A DNA stretch of 64,000 nt from Leuctra nigra (taxonomy: Eukaryota; Arthropoda; Insecta; Plecoptera; Leuctridae), in NCBI GenBank assembly GCA_934045905.1, contig OW203761.1, positions 30,616,964 to 30,680,963 of the forward strand, read 5' to 3'. Under the pieces are notes generated by a model. The model saw only the letters and a program-made list of their open reading frames with translations. It had not been told where the DNA came from and made no database searches. This document shows positions 1 to 10,344 of the stretch, one piece after another. A program made the position numbers and the translations under genes. The first letter of the stretch is position 1, and each line of letters begins with the position of its first letter.

Positions 1-2
1 AC

Positions 3-281
3 GTGGAGGAATTGTTGATGAAAGTAAAAAGTACGTTTCCAAAGGCTAAAGTGTGCCTGTGTCGTATTACTCCATCATTTCAAACAAATATTAATGATGC
101 ATTGGAAGAGTTATGCTCATCAATGGAAGTGGAATTGGTTAATTTGAAGGAGATACTGGAAGGAATAAAGGGAAGCTATGATAAGGATCTAATGGAAAAT
201 GTTGTACCGGTAAAAGCTACTGTGCTGGAACGAGAAAATCAGGGTTTTCGGACTCGCTGGTTTTGGAGCAAGCACATGTAA
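3..281 (+). pseudogene. 5' fragment of LINE-A upstream ORF
   Basis: An open frame runs from the window edge to a stop at 281 without an ATG at its edge, so it is a partial reading frame. The text around KAKVCLCRITPSF followed by NINDALEEL resembles the tail of SGNH-hydrolase-like proteins found in some LINE ORF1s. That is a weak resemblance. It overlaps the start of the endonuclease frame. Confidence 0.4.
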
Positions 282-1112
282 TTGTAAATGGTGTGCATGA
301 TGTGGCAGACATGGAGGAGCAGAAGAAAAGGGATAGTAAGAGAAAGAGAAGGTTTCAAGAGAGAAGATCAGAACTAATCATTGGATCATTAAATGTGGTT
401 ACATTAACTGGAAAATTAGAAGAAGTAATTGATATGATGAAGGAACAAAGATTGGATATATTTGGAATGAGTGAGACAAAATGGAAAGGAGAAGGAGTGA
501 AAGACTTGAGAGATGGATTTAAGCTATGGTGGTCAGGCGGAACTAAAGGACAAAATGGAGTAGGTATTATTGTCAGTGATAAAATGAGTGAACATGTCGT
601 TGAAGTAATAAATTATAGCGATAGAATAATGAAACTCATTATTGCAGACGTAAATGGCAAAATGGAATGTATACAAGTTTATGCTCCGCAAGGTGGAAGA
701 CCTGTTCACGAACGCGAAGAGTTTATTGAGGAATTGGATGGAATTTTAACCAATAGATTGGAAGAAGCTATTATGATGGGTGATTTCAATGCCAAAGTGG
801 GGTCGAACAGAATTGGTTTTGAGGATGTTTTGGGAGTGCATGGTTATGGAGTGAGAGATAAGGATGGAATGATATGGAAATAAGTAACACTAAGTTTCAG
901 AAGAAATTAAAAGAAAAGATTACCAGATATAGTTGGGATAATAAATCCAGAAGCACTATAGATTACATCATTACAAGTCGTGAGATGAAAAGGGATATAA
1001 GAGATGTACGAGTAAAGCCAACTGTGTCTTTGGACAGCGATCATAGATTATTAATTGCTCACATTAAGAGAAAAAAATATGTATCAAGAGAAGTGCAAAG
1101 AAAAAATAAAAC
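263..1112 (+). pseudogene. LINE-A endonuclease (EEP) domain, frame-broken
   Basis: Translation shows an endonuclease/exonuclease/phosphatase domain of the apurinic-endonuclease type that nicks target DNA for LINE integration. Visible motifs are IIGSLNV (Asn motif), MSETKWKG (catalytic Glu), MMGDFNAKVG (GDFN) and, in another frame, SDHRLL (terminal SDH). The first frame stops at 883, and the domain resumes in a different frame at about 874 (MEISNTKF), with residues of the family missing at the join, so a small deletion broke the frame. The coding text is then cut at 1113 by a TA-flanked insertion. The copy is inactive. Confidence 0.8.
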
Positions 1113-1114
1113 TA

Positions 1115-1988
1115 GGAAAACGCTCTGAGTAACGCGTTGATGAGCGAGCACGGATACGCGGAACACCTCGAACCGAAATTATGTCTATCGAAAATATCAT
1201 TAAAAGCCAATAAATCTTGAATTTCGTCAGACTTGAATAAAAATCTCTAAATATTCCTAAAATGTTAGTATCAACCCTTATGATTGAACTGTTCCTCGTT
1301 AATATTCAAAAATCACAGGATCTCTTTAAAAAACTATACCTGGGACCACTCAAATCATATGATATTAGTGTGTACACAATATCAGATCAATCTGTTGAAC
1401 GGTCATTATTAGTTTCATTTCGTTTGAAACTTTCTGCTCTAACTACCTTGCCTTGAACTGAAGATTCGAAGTCGCCGTGAATTTGACAGCCAACACGCAA
1501 AATGTCACTAAAATTACAAAACCTTTTGAAAATAACTACAGATTTGACTGAAAATTGGCAAAAATACCTTAAATGTTGGTACCAATGACCATGCAAAGTT
1601 TTTAGTTGATCGGTCAATCGGTTCTAGTTTAAATTTCAAAAATCACAGGAAAAATGGTTTCAAATTTGAACCAATGGGTGGATTTGGCTGAAATTTATTA
1701 TGATTGGGTACAATGTTGGTTGCAATGTCTTTGCTAAATTTCAAATTGATCAAACCAACCAATCGAAAGATAATTTTTTTTAAATTTGAACCAATCAGGG
1801 GATTTCAAAAAAATTAGGGTCTGCTACAATCAGAAATGTTACGTACTTGTGTGCAAAATTTCAGCTCGATCGAAGAAAAACTCTGACCTGTATATCGTCA
1901 GTAACAGAAAAAAAAAAAAAAAACAAAAAAAAAAACAGAGGTCCGTGCCAAAAGAGCCAAAAGGAGACGCTCGCTTCGCTCGCTCAAT
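1115..1988 (+). mobile_element. TA-element copy 1 (874 bp) inserted in LINE-A
   Basis: The element starts GGAAAACGCTC and ends CGCTTCGCTCGCTCAAT. It is flanked by TA at 1113-1114 and 1989-1990, and removing element plus one TA restores the LINE-A codons. Related copies with the same two ends lie at 11840-13162 and 19618-20387, and a left end at 45105. No transposase frame is visible, so the element is non-autonomous. TA targeting is typical of Tc1/mariner-like transposition, but the two ends are not good terminal inverted repeats (only GAGCGAGC near the left end and GCTCGCTC at the right end match). Confidence 0.8.
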
Positions 1989-1990
1989 TA

Positions 1991-3576
1991 GAGTATGGAA
2001 ATTGCAGGAAAAAGAGAGCTGCAGAGCTTTCAAGATGGCAATTGGCAAAAAGATTCCAAGAGAAACAGTACTTCGCGATATAGAAGAGGAATGGCAGATG
2101 TTTAAAAAAGAAATTGTACAGATTGCTGGAGAGGTGTGTGGAGTTAGTGGAGGAAAGAGGAAGAAGAAACAAACTCCTTGGTGGAGTACGAAGGTGAAAG
2201 ACGCAGTAAAGAGAAAGCAGCAGGCTTGGAAGGAAATGATAAGAGACAGAACAGAATGCACTATCAAAGAGTATCGGAAAATGAGAGGAGAAGTGAAGAA
2301 GTTAGTCAAGACTGAAAAGAGTAGGACTATGCTCGAGTTAGCTGATAAATTGGAAAAAGATTTTATAGGAAATAAGAAATTGGTATATGGATTAGTGCGA
2401 AATAAGTTGCGTAAAAATGAAGATCAAAAGTTCATGCAGTATAAAGGAGAATTAACAAATGAACCAGAGAAAATTAAGATATTATGGAAAGAATACTTTG
2501 AGAATTTACTGAATTCTACAAGAAATGAAGAAGATTGCAAAGAAGAAGATATAAATAGAAAAGTGGAGACAGTTATAGCAGGAGGAAGAAGAGCACGAAT
2601 AAAAGTACAAGATGAAGAGGATGATGGAAATGAGTTTGTAAACTTAATTTTGGATGATGATGATGAAGAAGGAGAAGAAAAAGAAGAAGAAGAAGAAGAA
2701 GAAGAAGAAGAAGAAGAAGAAGAAGAAGAAGAAGAAGAAGAAGAAGAAGAAGAAGAAGAAGAAGAAGAAGAAGAAGAAGAAGAAGAAGAAGAAGAAGAAG
2801 AAGAGAATCCCATTATGAGAGGCGAAGTTGAAATAGCAATAAAATCAATGAAGAATGGAAAAGCTCCTGGAGTTGATAAACTCACAGCTGAGATGTTAAA
2901 GGCAGCAGGAGATCTGGGAGTTGATTGGATGTTCAGAATTGTAAGTGCAGCTTGGAGTCAAAAAAAGGTACCAGAGGACTGGACGAAAAGTTTAATCTCA
3001 ATTCTCTTTAAAAAAGGGAATAGAAAGGACTGTCAAAATTATAGAGGCATATCTTTAATGAGCCACGCTGCCAAAATCTATGAAAAGATATTAGAAATGA
3101 GAATAAGATGTTTATTGGAAAATAAACTGAGCGAAGAGCAATATGGTTTTCGGCGTGGTAGGTCCACCACTGATTTAATCTTTGCTTTAAGAATGATTAT
3201 GGAGAACACATGGGAAGAAGATAATCCAATGTACATGACTTTTCTTGACATAGAAAAGGCATTTGATCACCTCCCTAGAGAAAAAGTATGGGAATCACTC
3301 AGAAAAAAGGGAATTCCAAAAGGCCTTATTAGCAGAATTCAAAGCTTATATATAAATTGCATGAGTTGCGTACAAACTAGTGCTGGAAACACCAATTGGT
3401 TTTCAGTGAACTCAGGTGTTCGTCAAGGAAGTGTTCTTTCGCCAATATTGTTCGTGACAGTAATGGATGAAATGTTCAGGACAGTGGAAAATGGAAATAG
3501 AGAAGATTCACTAACCATGATGTTTGCTGATGATGTTATGGTGTGGGGAATGAACGCTGAGGAAGTACAGACGAAG
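1991..3576 (+). pseudogene. LINE-A reverse transcriptase region
   Basis: This frame is open from the TA-element junction to the LINE-B junction. It starts VWKLQEKE and runs through a basic connector, a long glutamate run and then an RT domain. RT motifs seen are KNGKAPGVDKL, NYRGISLMSHAAKIYEK, YGFRRGRSTTD, FLDIEKAFD, GVRQGSVLSPILF and the catalytic MMFADDVMVWG. The domain is cut just after EEVQTK at 3576 by LINE-B and resumes at 8082. RTE-like LINEs reverse-transcribe their own RNA at a nicked target. The RT is open here, but the copy as a whole is split and its endonuclease is frame-broken. Confidence 0.85.
2680..2804 (+). repeat. (GAA)n microsatellite, about 41 Glu codons in frame
   Basis: There is an almost pure GAA run of about 125 bp inside the LINE-A frame, between the connector and the first RT motif. 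It encodes an uninterrupted poly-Glu stretch, and the antisense frame gives a meaningless poly-Ser ORF. The seed appears to be an already acidic segment (DDDDEEGEEKE) just before it. Confidence 0.95.
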
Positions 3577-3690
3577 TCTGCGTACAGATGGCAGTCTGCG
3601 GCAGTCAGCGGTCGAGTTCGGACGTGTATTTGTTGTGCTGTCGTGCTCTCAAGTTACAGCGTTCTATCTGTAATTTGATCCCAATTGAAG

Positions 3691-4707
3691 ATGGATAGTG
3701 CTATATTGACGGAACATTTGTTAAATAAGTATAACAAATTAAATGTGATCCAGCTTAAAGAAAAACTAGAAAAACATGGACTGAACAAAATGGGTAAGAA
3801 GGAAGATCTCAACGAGAGGCTAATGGCCGTTAAAAACAACAAAAGTGAACCTGACCCCGCGAGCAGCAATATGAGTGACGATAACGAAATTAAAGTTAGC
3901 AAATCAGTGCGATGTGTTATGGACTATAAAGACGCACTGTTATCTGAAAAAGACAAACGTATCGCTAATCTAGAAGAATTAAATATCCTCTTGCGAGAAA
4001 AAGTGAAGAACTTACTCGAGATGTTACGCAAAACCCCCACAGTGGACGAGATGGAAGAAATGGACTTCGCTTCTACGCGGCAAACAGTTAACGACAGTGT
4101 CATACACATTCCGACCCCAAAAGAAAAACGTGAAAAACGTGAAGAAATGTACAGAAGAATCGTGGCAACGAAAACAGATAAATTAGTCATAAATAATAAA
4201 GAAAAGAAACAAGTGCTAGTCCTGGGTGACTCAATGTTGAGATGTGCTAAAGAATGGTGTGAGGACGAGGGATGCGATGTAAAAGTGTTTCCTGGCATCA
4301 GGGTGAAGGAACTCTCGAAGCAGATGATGGCTACAGGTGATCTTCAGGAACCAAAGGTCATCGTCGTCCACGTTGGAACAAACAACGTCTCTAAATCGAG
4401 GACGGGAGAGCACCTAATGCTGGAAATTAGGGATCTCGTCCAGGAAGGATCTACTAAATTCCCAAACTCAAAATGGGTTATTGGAGGTATTGTGTACCGG
4501 GATGATATATTCAGTAGTACGATTGATAAGTTAAATGACAGTATTCAGTGGATGTGCTCAGAAATGGGGGCTGAATATTACGATCCAAATTCTAGAATCT
4601 CGAAATACCAGGCAGCAAGTGATGGTGTGCATCTAAATTTTGCTGGAGGTCGAGCGCTGGGACAATTAATTATGGAGAAGGTTGATAATCTGTTATCAAA
4701 AAACTAA
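3691..4707 (+). CDS. LINE-B ORF1: SAP + coiled-coil + SGNH hydrolase-like protein
   Basis: The frame from the ATG at 3691 gives 338 aa; the open frame extends two codons further upstream from a TTG, which I did not use. Residues about 16-43 (LNVIQLKEKLEKHGLNKMG and following) match a SAP DNA/RNA-binding helix pair. Residues about 85-120 are charged and heptad-like. The C-terminal half is SGNH/GDSL hydrolase-like: VLVLGDSML (GDS at about 179-181), VIVVHVGTNN (Gly and Asn blocks) and DGVHLNF (Asp-x-x-His at about 311-314), so all four family blocks are visible. In CR1-group LINEs, ORF1 esterase domains are thought to help RNP assembly or membrane association. The role of SAP here is inference. 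Confidence 0.85.
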   Translation: MDSAILTEHLLNKYNKLNVIQLKEKLEKHGLNKMGKKEDLNERLMAVKNNKSEPDPASSNMSDDNEIKVSKSVRCVMDYKDALLSEKDKRIANLEELNILLREKVKNLLEMLRKTPTVDEMEEMDFASTRQTVNDSVIHIPTPKEKREKREEMYRRIVATKTDKLVINNKEKKQVLVLGDSMLRCAKEWCEDEGCDVKVFPGIRVKELSKQMMATGDLQEPKVIVVHVGTNNVSKSRTGEHLMLEIRDLVQEGSTKFPNSKWVIGGIVYRDDIFSSTIDKLNDSIQWMCSEMGAEYYDPNSRISKYQAASDGVHLNFAGGRALGQLIMEKVDNLLSKN

Positions 4708-4862
4708 AATTAATATCTTCAGGGGGAACAAATATTAAGGTTGGGACTATCCCGGCCCAATATAATAATAAGAACATTTTAAAATCAAATCCAATTGAAA
4801 AGTCCACCGAGAAGCTGTTCAGTCATGATAAATTAGTAAACAGAGATACGGACACACAAAAC

Positions 4863-7841
4863 ATGTATTTAAAGATTAGTCATCAGAATGTACGAAGCCT
4901 GAGAGCTAAAATTAATCAGCTTGCAATCTTATTTGAAGATGATGACGATCAAACTAGCGATTATGACATTATTACCTTCACAGAGCACTGGCTAAGTGAA
5001 GATGAGGCTAATATGATACAATTGCATAATTACAGTATGATTGACTCTTATTCTAGAACTTGTCATATGGGAGGGGGGACGATTATATATGTTCGAAATA
5101 ACCATAAAGCGCTGAAAAGAGGGGAATTCCAGCATTTGTATTCTGAAAAGCATTTTGAGTGCTCAATTGTGGAACTAAACGAATTAAATAATGTAGGCTG
5201 TGAACATATTATCATTATAACGTTGTACAGAGCCCCGACAGGAGTATTTGACATTTTTCTTGACGGATTATCGAAAATACTGGATGTTATTAGCAATGAA
5301 AAAAAGCATATTATTATCACCGGGGACTTTAATATAGATTTTGTTAAAGAGTCAAAAGAACTGAATGACCTTGCCACTGTAATTAATTCATATAACATTG
5401 AAGCACTGATAACCGCCCCAACCCGAGTGACGAATACTACGGCATCGGTCATTGATAACATTCTGACAACTATAGACAAGCGTATAATAACAACTCACGT
5501 GACTGAAAATGGTATTTCGGACCATACTCAACAGATTGCGAAGATTGAAATCCTTACATTTCTCAAATCCTTCAAACAAAAAAGAGTCGCCTCACCAATA
5601 GTATGGTATAGACCAATAAACAAAAGCAATATTGATTTATTTAGAAGTAGGCTACAAATGGAATTGTGGGAAAATATCAATGAAGAAAATAGTGTAAATC
5701 AAAACTTTCAGCTTTTCATGAATATTTACCTTGAACACTATAACATAGCATTCCCTGTAGTAAAAAAGAAGCAACAAATAAATCAACGACTACATAACAA
5801 TGGTTGGGTAACAGAAAATATTCGAGCAGAAAGTCGCCTCCTAAAGCTTATGTTTAATGAAGCAAGAGATTATAAATGTAAACTAAAAATGGATAAATAT
5901 AAAGCAATGAAACGACTGCACCGCAAAAACATTAAAGACGCTAAGATACTGTATAATAAAAAGACCGTAGAACATGCAGCTAATAAACCAAAGATGATTT
6001 GGGACATTGTTAAACGAGAAGCTGGCACTAAAAACCAGGAACTAAAAAAAGAAAATCTAGAGATTATTATCAATAAGAATCTGATACAAAACCCAGTGAC
6101 GATTGCTAATATTTTCAATAATTTTTATTTAAATGTCGCTAAAGAAATAAACATGAATAACAATGTAAATGAATTGGAGCAATCAGAACTTATTGAGAAT
6201 ATAGAATTCATACCAGATTGCATAGAACTCTCACCTACAACGAGTAAAGAAGTGATAGACATTACAATGAAACTTAAGAATTCAAATGCTGTAGGGATAG
6301 ATGGAATTACAGTGCGAGTAATTAAGCAAACTATTCATGTGATAGCTCACGTACTGACAGCACTGATTAATCAATGTTTTAAAGATGGTATTTTCCCAAA
6401 TTATCTCAAGACAGCTATAGTAAAACCAATATTTAAAAACAAGGGCGATAGGACTGACGTGGCCAATCACCGACCTATTTCTTTGCTAACTATATTTTCC
6501 AAGATCTATGAAAATCTGATTAAAGACAGACTCATAACATTTATAGATTCAAATAACATTTTAGCCAATAACCAATTCGGATTTAGGCCCCACATGTCAA
6601 CAACGGATGCGATTAATGACAGTATTTCTTACATATTGCAGTCCATGGACAAAAGTAAGTGCACACTTGGGCTGTATTGTGATCTTCAGAAAGCTTTTGA
6701 TTGCCTTGACCACCATCTGCTTGCAAAAAAGCTAGATCGAATGGGAATAAGAAACACTGCATTTAAGTTAATTATGTCTTACCTAGAGAATAGAAACCAG
6801 ATAGTTGAAATTACACATGCATCAGAAGATGGCACAAGGCGTAAGTTCCAGTCCAATAAGGGTACAATAACATCAGGAATTCCACAAGGTTCGGTCCTGG
6901 GACCATTAATTTTCAATCTTTATATTAACGATTTAGGGAGTGAACACTCAAACGTCAAAATAACTAAGTTCGCGGATGACACTACAATAGTAGCTGTGGG
7001 AAATGATATTCTGGAAGCAGAACTAAATTTGAATATGACTCTAAGAAATGTAAATAAATGGTTTGAAATAAATAAGTTAGCTCTGAATAACTCAAAAACT
7101 CAACTAATATCGTTTCGGAATGCACACAACACGAGAATAAATGCGGATGTTCCAAAAATTTCAAATGGCTCTGTAGATATTAATGTTATAAATTCAACTC
7201 GATTCCTAGGCGTTCAAATAGACAAGAATCTAAATTGGCATGACCATATCAACAACCTGAAGCCGAAACTGACGAGAGCATGTTATGCATTAAGAATATT
7301 AAGAAGCAATTTTGATATACACATGATGAAAACTATATATCTTGGATTTTTTGAACCTCTAATCAGGTACGGTATTTCATTCTGGGGGGGAGTATACTAT
7401 GCTAATAAAGTGTTTGCGGTCCAAAAATCAGCAATACGCATTATTCATAAAAAGTGGAGGCGATTTTCATGCCGAGAACTATTTAAAGATTTTAAAATAC
7501 TAACAATGCCAAGCTTATATATCTATGAAATTTTAATCCAAACCAGGAAACACGTCCACCTGTTTGATACGCCGGTGGACGTACATCGTTATAATGTAAG
7601 AAACCAAAACAAACTTCGCAGCCTTCAACATAAAACAACCCTGTATGAGCAGGATCTATCATATAAAGGAGTCAATCTATATAATCACTTACCAAACTGT
7701 ATCAAAAATTTAGAAAGTGAGTTAATGTTCAAATCAAAATTAAAATTATTTCTTGTTAGCGGAGGTTTTTATTCTAGTGACGAATATTTAAATGCATGTA
7801 AAACCCATGTGTGTGACCAGCAGCCAGACGTTGAAAAATGA
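4863..7841 (+). CDS. LINE-B ORF2: endonuclease-reverse transcriptase (992 aa)
   Basis: This is a single open frame of 992 aa. The N-terminal about 220 residues are an EEP endonuclease: SHQNVRSLRAK, FTEHWL (Glu), ITGDFNIDF and GISDHTQQ. A basic linker follows. The RT domain (about 470-745) has LKNSNAVGIDGI, NHRPISLLTIFSKIYEN, FGFRPHMSTTD, YCDLQKAFDCLDHHLL, SGIPQGSVLGPLIF and FADDTTIV (about 703-710). The C-terminus has TRFLGVQIDKNLNWHDH and a thumb/connection region with LIRYGISFWGG. No frameshift or stop is present. It would nick DNA and perform target-primed reverse transcription of the element RNA. ORF1 lies 155 bp upstream. Confidence 0.92.
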   Translation: MYLKISHQNVRSLRAKINQLAILFEDDDDQTSDYDIITFTEHWLSEDEANMIQLHNYSMIDSYSRTCHMGGGTIIYVRNNHKALKRGEFQHLYSEKHFECSIVELNELNNVGCEHIIIITLYRAPTGVFDIFLDGLSKILDVISNEKKHIIITGDFNIDFVKESKELNDLATVINSYNIEALITAPTRVTNTTASVIDNILTTIDKRIITTHVTENGISDHTQQIAKIEILTFLKSFKQKRVASPIVWYRPINKSNIDLFRSRLQMELWENINEENSVNQNFQLFMNIYLEHYNIAFPVVKKKQQINQRLHNNGWVTENIRAESRLLKLMFNEARDYKCKLKMDKYKAMKRLHRKNIKDAKILYNKKTVEHAANKPKMIWDIVKREAGTKNQELKKENLEIIINKNLIQNPVTIANIFNNFYLNVAKEINMNNNVNELEQSELIENIEFIPDCIELSPTTSKEVIDITMKLKNSNAVGIDGITVRVIKQTIHVIAHVLTALINQCFKDGIFPNYLKTAIVKPIFKNKGDRTDVANHRPISLLTIFSKIYENLIKDRLITFIDSNNILANNQFGFRPHMSTTDAINDSISYILQSMDKSKCTLGLYCDLQKAFDCLDHHLLAKKLDRMGIRNTAFKLIMSYLENRNQIVEITHASEDGTRRKFQSNKGTITSGIPQGSVLGPLIFNLYINDLGSEHSNVKITKFADDTTIVAVGNDILEAELNLNMTLRNVNKWFEINKLALNNSKTQLISFRNAHNTRINADVPKISNGSVDINVINSTRFLGVQIDKNLNWHDHINNLKPKLTRACYALRILRSNFDIHMMKTIYLGFFEPLIRYGISFWGGVYYANKVFAVQKSAIRIIHKKWRRFSCRELFKDFKILTMPSLYIYEILIQTRKHVHLFDTPVDVHRYNVRNQNKLRSLQHKTTLYEQDLSYKGVNLYNHLPNCIKNLESELMFKSKLKLFLVSGGFYSSDEYLNACKTHVCDQQPDVEK

Positions 7842-8037
7842 TTTTATTGTGTACTTGTATTATTTAAATGCAGACATCTTTGTTTATATCATATTATTAA
7901 ATTATTTTTATTTTGAATTTGTAGAATGTATGACGGGTATTTCTGTATAATACTTACTACCTACCTATTTTATGTAAACATTGACTTGACATATACATTG
8001 TTTCTAGTACATTTATGTAATTTTACAATGTCCTTTG

Positions 8038-8078
8038 TCGAAATAAATAAATAAATAAAATAAAAATAAAATAAATAA
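8038..8078 (+). repeat. A-rich 3' tail of LINE-B
   Basis: The run of AAATA/AAAATA units directly precedes the resumption of LINE-A coding sequence at 8082. It marks the 3' end of LINE-B and fixes its orientation. Confidence 0.85.
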
Positions 8079-8081
8079 AAG

Positions 8082-8849
8082 GTTGACAAGTGGAAGATGG
8101 TAACGGAGGAGTTTGGAATGTCAGTAAGTAGAAAGAAAAGTGAATCAGTCATCATGCAGAGAGGGCAAAAGTCGAAGAAAAAGAACATGGATGTAGTATG
8201 TTTAGGTAATCAAGAAATTGAAATTAATAATACATTTAAATACTTAGGAAGCACAATTACTGAAGATGCAAAAATTGCAGTTGAAGTAAATCGAAGAGTA
8301 CAATTGGCGTCGAAATTTTATCAACAATTTCGAAAATTATTATGGAATGAAGATTTTCCCGAAAAAATCAAAATATTATTATACAAGCTCTATTACGTTC
8401 CTATTCTTACATATGGTGCAATAACTTGGTCGATGGGATGGAGGGAAGAGTCAATGATGCAAGCCGCAGAAATGAAATTTCTGAGGAGTATTGTTGGTGT
8501 CACAAGAATGGACAGGTTGAGGAATAGCATTGTGAGAAAGAAGTTAGGTGTGGAAAGTTTACTATTTAAAATTGGAAGAGAGAGGTTGAAGTGGTATGGA
8601 AAGATGAGGAAAATGGACATGAAAAGAATCCCCCGTATGGCGTTTGAAAGGACAAGAGTCATCAGAAAGAGACGTGTGGGACGGCCCAGAGACAGATGGG
8701 AGGAGCAAATACGAGGTGATTTGATGGCAAGAGGAGTGGAAAACTATGAGATTGTGGAGCAGGAGCGATGGTGGGAAGATGATGAGAGATGGAGTGCATT
8801 GGTGGAGAGAAGAGAGGAGGAGGAAGAAGAAGAGGAGGAAGAAGATTAA
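8082..8849 (+). pseudogene. LINE-A C-terminal region (after LINE-B)
   Basis: The frame continues the LINE-A RT thumb and C-terminal region: VDKWKMVTEEFGMS, NTFKYLGSTITED, LYKLYYVPILTYGAITW and GRPRDRWEEQIRGDL. It ends in a Glu-rich tail with a stop at 8847-8849. It is in frame with 1991-3576 once LINE-B is removed. The KYLGS and GRPRxRW signatures are typical of RTE-like LINE C-termini. Confidence 0.85.
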
Positions 8850-8968
8850 AAAATACGTTATGAGTGGCGACTTACGTATTATAAATTGCCTATAAATAAA
8901 TTGTATTACTTACCTGCTAATTTTAGTGGAAAGTTAAACAATAAAGATGTTATATATATATATTTTAC

Positions 8969-8993
8969 CATAGAGATGTAATACATCTCTATG
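8969..8993. repeat. Perfect 12-bp hairpin near the LINE-A 3' end
   Basis: CATAGAGATGTA is followed by a single A and then its exact reverse complement. An ATATAT run precedes it. It may lie in the LINE-A 3' UTR or just beyond it; function unknown. Confidence 0.8.
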
Positions 8994-10344
8994 ATTTTAC
9001 TGTAGCTTCACGGAAAACAAAATACTCCCCAAATGGGGTAGATAGTTTATAACTTATAATAAGCTCTTGGCCCTCCCGGTTTCCAGTTTCCACTATGTAC
9101 CTGAGGTGGGAACATGAGTTGACTCGTATTCTCGCGTGACAATACTGATCTTACCTGAAAGCGAATAACATTTTATGCACATTGAATAAAAGTTGTATGA
9201 TAGTACCCCCGATGTGTGCAGTCCGTGAGTAATCAATTCATTTGGAGAGGCGCAGCACTTTAAAATGTACTCCCTGGAATATTTTAACCTGCCGAGTCCA
9301 AAAAGCATAAATTATAAATGGTAAAAAACATGTTTTGAAATGTGAATGTAATAAGTGGATCCACTAAACCCTGAGGCCAAAATCACGAACATATATTTTA
9401 CGTACTTATAGTAATTAGTACATAATTTCGGTATGCTCTTTTCAGTTTGAGAAAAACATAATTTTGCTTTTACGAAAACGTAAATTACAGTGCAATAAGA
9501 GCTGTCATTTAAACCCCTCAAAGTCGACAAAATGGATCAGAAGTAGGTTGGTCGGATTAGGACTAGGGTAGTATTTTTGATAATCGTGTCATACACAATC
9601 CACAGGAATTTACAACTCGTCTCGACTAGTTCTGAGATAAAGTGAGCTACATATCACTGGTGTGGCCTCCCATGTTGTGAAATAAAATCGCTTAATTTTT
9701 AGTCTAGGAAAGAAGCAATTGAAGAGGTTCAGAGGCCTTGATTGATCTATAAATGAATGAAGATATTTTCTTTTGAAGAGCTATCATGGTCTATGTTCAT
9801 TGTTCCGTATTTTCCCATTATGCTATGTCGCCATGGCTGCCCTACATTCCAACGATTTAAAACATGCACTATATGTTATCTTGATTTAGATGTGTACAAA
9901 AACTGATTCTCTTGTAGATTGACCATATGTCCATGGATTGACGATGTTTTTTTTTACGAAAAATTATTTTGTTCAGAAAAGGCAAGTATATAAAAGACAT
10001 TTAAAAGTATTAGAGTTCCTAAGATCTACAGTGTATAATCTTCGAGTAAGTAATACGTATATTCTTCAAAATATCTCAATACGAATAAACTTAATATTTA
10101 TTTATCAAAATTCGTTCGTAAGTTTGAATTAAGGTTAAAAATCAATTAGGTATTTGAACTTATCAACAAACTTTAATGGTCTTTAATTTAATTATATATA
10201 TATAATATTTAGAAATTAGTTGATTATATTATATTGAGTAATTATTTAGTTCCATTTGTAACAGGGGATATTTTGTAAAATTTCTGAATAGGTACCTATA
10301 GTTGCCACCCCTCAAAATGTATTCTAATAGATGTTTCCCTTTAG
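8994..10344. other. Non-coding stretch upstream of the transporter exons
   Basis: I find no exon with a family match here. About 9530-9670 resembles 23935-24060 (both contain the CATACACAATCCA stretch followed by similar text), so an old interspersed repeat is present. The earlier exons of the transporter are not in this stretch; if the LINEs sit in an intron, they lie left of the window. Confidence 0.5.

Larger units (their letters stand above)
3577..8078 (+). mobile_element. LINE-B, apparently full-length CR1/Jockey-group retrotransposon
   Basis: The element has a 5' UTR from about 3577, an intact ORF1 (3691-4707), a 155-bp spacer, an intact ORF2 (4863-7841), a 3' UTR and an (AAATA)-type tail. 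It sits inside the LINE-A RT frame. The target duplication is at least AAG (3574-3576 and 8079-8081); a longer one is obscured by the A-rich tail. Both frames are free of stops, which suggests a young, possibly active copy. The clade assignment rests on RT motif style and the SGNH-type ORF1, which is known from CR1-group elements. Confidence 0.88.
1..8960 (+). mobile_element. LINE-A, non-LTR retrotransposon (RTE/BovB-like), broken by two insertions
   Basis: This is a LINE reading left to right: a short upstream fragment (3-281), an endonuclease (about 263-1112), reverse transcriptase (1991-3576) and a C-terminal region (8081-8849). A TA-flanked element (1115-1988) and LINE-B (3577-8078) interrupt it. 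Removing both inserts with one target copy each rejoins the reading frame: ACT-AGA-GTA-TGG at the first junction and ACG-AAG-GTT-GAC at the second. The endonuclease resembles the craniofacial-development-protein-2-like proteins derived from RTE/BovB elements; that clade assignment is inference. The left end lies outside the window and the 3' end is approximate. Confidence 0.85.

Noticed and set aside
2424..2885. Minus-strand poly-Ser ORF
   Set aside because: It is the antisense of the GAA run in LINE-A and has no other content.
3685..3690. LINE-B ORF1 start at 3685
   Set aside because: The codon is TTG; the ATG at 3691 precedes the SAP-like segment.
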